10,107 nucleotides of DNA from Smittium mucronatum (Eukaryota; Kickxellomycota; Harpellomycetes; Harpellales; Legeriomycetaceae), in contig LSSL01007706.1 in NCBI GenBank assembly GCA_001953115.1, forward strand, positions 1-10,107, read 5' to 3'. Each line of letters opens with the position of its first letter. Positions within the stretch are counted from its first letter, which is position 1. Position numbers and translations under genes: made by a program. Positions 8,502-10,107 of the stretch are shown here, piece after piece. Below the pieces are notes generated by a model. The model did not search any database. It had not been told where the DNA came from and saw nothing but the letters and a program-made list of their open reading frames with translations.

Positions 8502-9062
8502 TACGCAGTTATTGGTGAATTAAGGTTTACTCGAAAAATCCAAAGTTTTTTTCAAAATAAAATGGAAATGTTTCAGCATCATGAATATCTTAATAGAAAA
8601 GATATTAAAGGACTAATCAGAAAAAAAATTGGTAAGTGGGATCATCAATCTTATGAACCTCGATAAAAACATATTCGAAAGATTTAACAGAACTATATAA
8701 CAGAAGTTCATAAGATAAATGCTTCAAATTTTATATAATTTACAGTTTTATCAAAAAGCTATAAAAGAAATAAAAAAAATAATATTCTAAATAATTTAGT
8801 GAAATTAATGCAACAAGCTTTAGGGGGAAACGGATATAAATTTTTTTATAAAAATAAAATAGGCTTAAGAGCTGAAGATTATATATATAGTGCTTCTAAA
8901 TCTATTATTTTCGACGAAAAGATTGAACTGATAACTATAAAGTTCAATAAATTCGGTTTTGATAATTTCGATCCGCTTATAAAAATTTTCAGTGACTCCG
9001 TTTTCATACTTCCAAAAAAATTTCGCCGAAGAAAATTTTTCTCTCGTGTTAAGAGTTTTTAA
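8502..9062 (+). CDS. Best coding candidate: exon pair or decayed gene, unknown product
   Basis: One frame runs from after a TAA at 8499-8501 to a TAA at 9060-9062. The last 107 codons (8739-9059) have no stop, a length I estimate chance would give only a few times in a hundred such windows. The first ATG in that run is at 8808, giving 84 residues; a GTG lies at 8799. G+C by codon position over 8508-9059 is about 59/44/34 of 184, the expected coding order. Peptide stretches are varied and polar (for example NRKDIKGLIRKKIGKWDHQ, LMQQALGGNGYKFFYKNKIG, GFDNFDPLIKIFSDS), ending in a basic KKFRRRKFFSRVKSF tail. Three TAA codons (8664, 8685, 8736) interrupt it, all within a possible intron. Readings are a two-exon gene, a pseudogene, or a gene with TAA as sense, which would extend from an ATG at 8448 to a TGA at 9171. 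No domain is recognised. Confidence 0.4.
8632..8745 (+). other. Possible spliceosomal intron
   Basis: The segment starts GTAAGT after a G, a textbook eukaryotic donor, and ends TTTATATAATTTACAG, a good acceptor. Its 114 bases are a multiple of three and remove all three in-frame TAA codons, joining the two open parts of the candidate gene in frame (codon GTT at the junction). Against it, its G+C (about 26%) is not lower than the flanks, unlike introns of most A+T-rich genomes. Its codons also keep the coding-like G+C order (13/9/6 in 37 codons). Confidence 0.35.
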
Positions 9063-9959
9063 AATACAAAAAACGTAAACATTTATAATTTTTTTAGTGG
9101 AAATAAAAAGAACCTATGTTTTGGGCATAACATTAATTTCTAAAATGGGGACCAAAAAATATCAAAAAACTGATGCTTGAGTTTATGATATGTTATAAAA
9201 ATATAAAATATCTTTAATTTAAACTTTAGAGTAAAATTTTTTCATTTAAATGAATTCGAATTTCATTAAACACAAAGGCGTTTAATGAATAATTTGTAAA
9301 ATATTCAAAATTTCAAATCGTGAGCCAAGTTTTGAATTTTTATTTTTTAAAAAAGATTTTTTAATATTTATTGAGTAAAGTCAAAAGTGAAAAAAATGAT
9401 TTTATTTAAAAGTGAGAAAAATGAATTAAAATTTTAATTTACATTTAAAAAATCAATTATAGTTTTAACTTTTATTTTTTTATAAAAAATTCTGGAAAAT
9501 ATGGTGTATAATTTTCTGACACTTTGGGATTATTAATTAATTTATCGATTTAGTGATGCTGAAGTTTTAATTTAAAATTTCGAGGATTTGGGCACGCTTT
9601 GTACTTTTTTTTTTAAATATTCTATAGTATGAAATTTCAATATGACTAGAAAATTATAATCAATGAGCATTAAAAATATACAGAGTAATATTAATCAATA
9701 GGAAATTTTATGGTGTAATCTGCTTCAGAGAGAATTTCAAAAAAAAAATTATCCAATAACAGTGGAAAACTATATTAAAAAAATAATTTGCACTAAACTT
9801 CATTCAAATTCCTTATTGTGATATCAGAAAATGAAAAAAAAAATTGTTAATAGAAAAGACTAAATTTAATTTTACAATTTCATTGGATAAATTTAATGGA
9901 TAAATTAGCCAGTAAAAGCTATATGAAACAAAATTTCCTCTACATTAAGAATCCCCCAT
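9063..9959. other. No supported gene
   Basis: After the stop at 9060 the frame loses its codon periodicity (8/7/10). I find no further gene in standard code. The palindrome cluster at 9241-9289 is the only structured element; the rest is A/T-rich with many short homopolymers. Confidence 0.5.
9241..9289. repeat. Cluster of three overlapping or adjacent inverted repeats
   Basis: TTCATTTAAATGAA (9241-9254) is a perfect 14-base palindrome. It overlaps AATTCGAATT (9253-9262), a perfect 10-base palindrome. This abuts a hairpin with 10-base perfect arms (TTCATTAAAC at 9262-9271, GTTTAATGAA at 9280-9289) around the 8-base loop ACAAAGGC. The word TTCATT recurs as the arm motif. It lies about 180 bases after the candidate gene's stop and is not followed by a T-run, so a bacterial-type terminator is not supported. 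It could be a cruciform, a binding site, or a remnant mobile-element end. Confidence 0.5.
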
Positions 9960-10046
9960 ATGAAATTTATCATTTATAAATTCAGAATAATTAAGGCTAT
10001 AATTTTAATATTAATTGTAATTATAATTTCTTTTTTTTTGATGTAA
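9960..10046 (+). CDS. Short open frame with hydrophobic leader after a C-run
   Basis: A run of five C (9953-9957) is followed two bases later by an ATG. The 28 codons read MKFIIYKFRIIK, then a strongly hydrophobic stretch (AIILILIVIIISFFLM), then TAA: a good signal-anchor shape but very short. In an overlapping frame the text after the T-run (10030-10039) reads FFFDVKIKDIILWF before a TAG. A one-base slip in the T-run would join the leader to that sequence, so this may be a frameshifted gene start. Hydrophobic peptides of this kind also arise from plain A+T sequence. Confidence 0.2.
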   Translation: MKFIIYKFRIIKAIILILIVIIISFFLM

Positions 10047-10107
10047 AAATTAAAGATATAATATTATGGTTTTAGGATGTTTTGAAACTTTGAAGTTAGA
10101 TTTATTT

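Noticed and set aside
1..10107. Mitochondrial or mycoplasma-type reading with TGA as tryptophan
   Set aside because: TAA is by far the commonest stop in every frame, so treating TGA as sense opens no long frame. No mitochondrial gene or rRNA is visible.
1..10107. tRNA, rRNA, CRISPR, insertion sequence and telomere repeats
   Set aside because: I found no T-loop-like GGTTCGA context with a matching acceptor stem, no rRNA-like G+C block, no spaced direct repeats, no terminal inverted repeats around a transposase, and no C4A2-type tandem repeats at either edge.

Overview
The window is extremely A+T-rich: lines I counted range from about 10% to 38% G+C, and most lie near 17-20%. It holds no recognisable gene. 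I found no conserved protein family, tRNA or rRNA, CRISPR array, insertion sequence, or bacterial operon with Shine-Dalgarno-like spacing. At this composition about one codon in ten is a stop by chance, so two or three frames of 70-95 codons are expected from random sequence. Length alone therefore proves little, and every coding call below is given modest confidence. The picture best fits intergenic or low-gene-density nuclear DNA of a very A+T-rich eukaryote, with a few gene-like patches that may be exons, decayed genes, or genes read with an unusual code. A strongly decayed bacterial symbiont is less likely but not excluded.

Layout. Positions 52-339 (minus strand) hold a hydrophobic 95-codon frame that may continue past the left edge. 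Positions 340-1586 hold no supported gene, only A-rich microsatellite sequence and a small GC-containing palindrome. Positions 1587-1769 (plus) hold a start codon and hydrophobic leader cut by a stop, then 38 further open codons. Positions 2081-2350 (minus) include the most G+C-rich patch of the window (about 38% over 2101-2160) and show codon-like periodicity. Positions 2354-4388 are essentially featureless. At 4581-4588 two small frames diverge from start codons two bases apart. Positions 4691-7984 are again without a supported gene, with A-rich repeats, an 11-bp tandem duplication and short palindromes.

The best gene-like locus is 7985-9062 (plus). Three stop-poor segments follow each other in three successive frames. 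The last ends in a 107-codon stop-free run and has G+C highest at codon position 1 and lowest at position 3. The three internal TAA codons of this last segment all fall between a textbook GTAAGT and a TTTACAG, 114 bases apart. That can be read as one spliceosomal intron, as nonsense mutations in a dead gene, or as sense codons in a ciliate-like code. I discuss all three. Downstream lie a cluster of palindromes (9241-9289) and a C-run followed at once by a start codon and hydrophobic leader (9953-10046).

No pathway or joint function can be inferred from these pieces.
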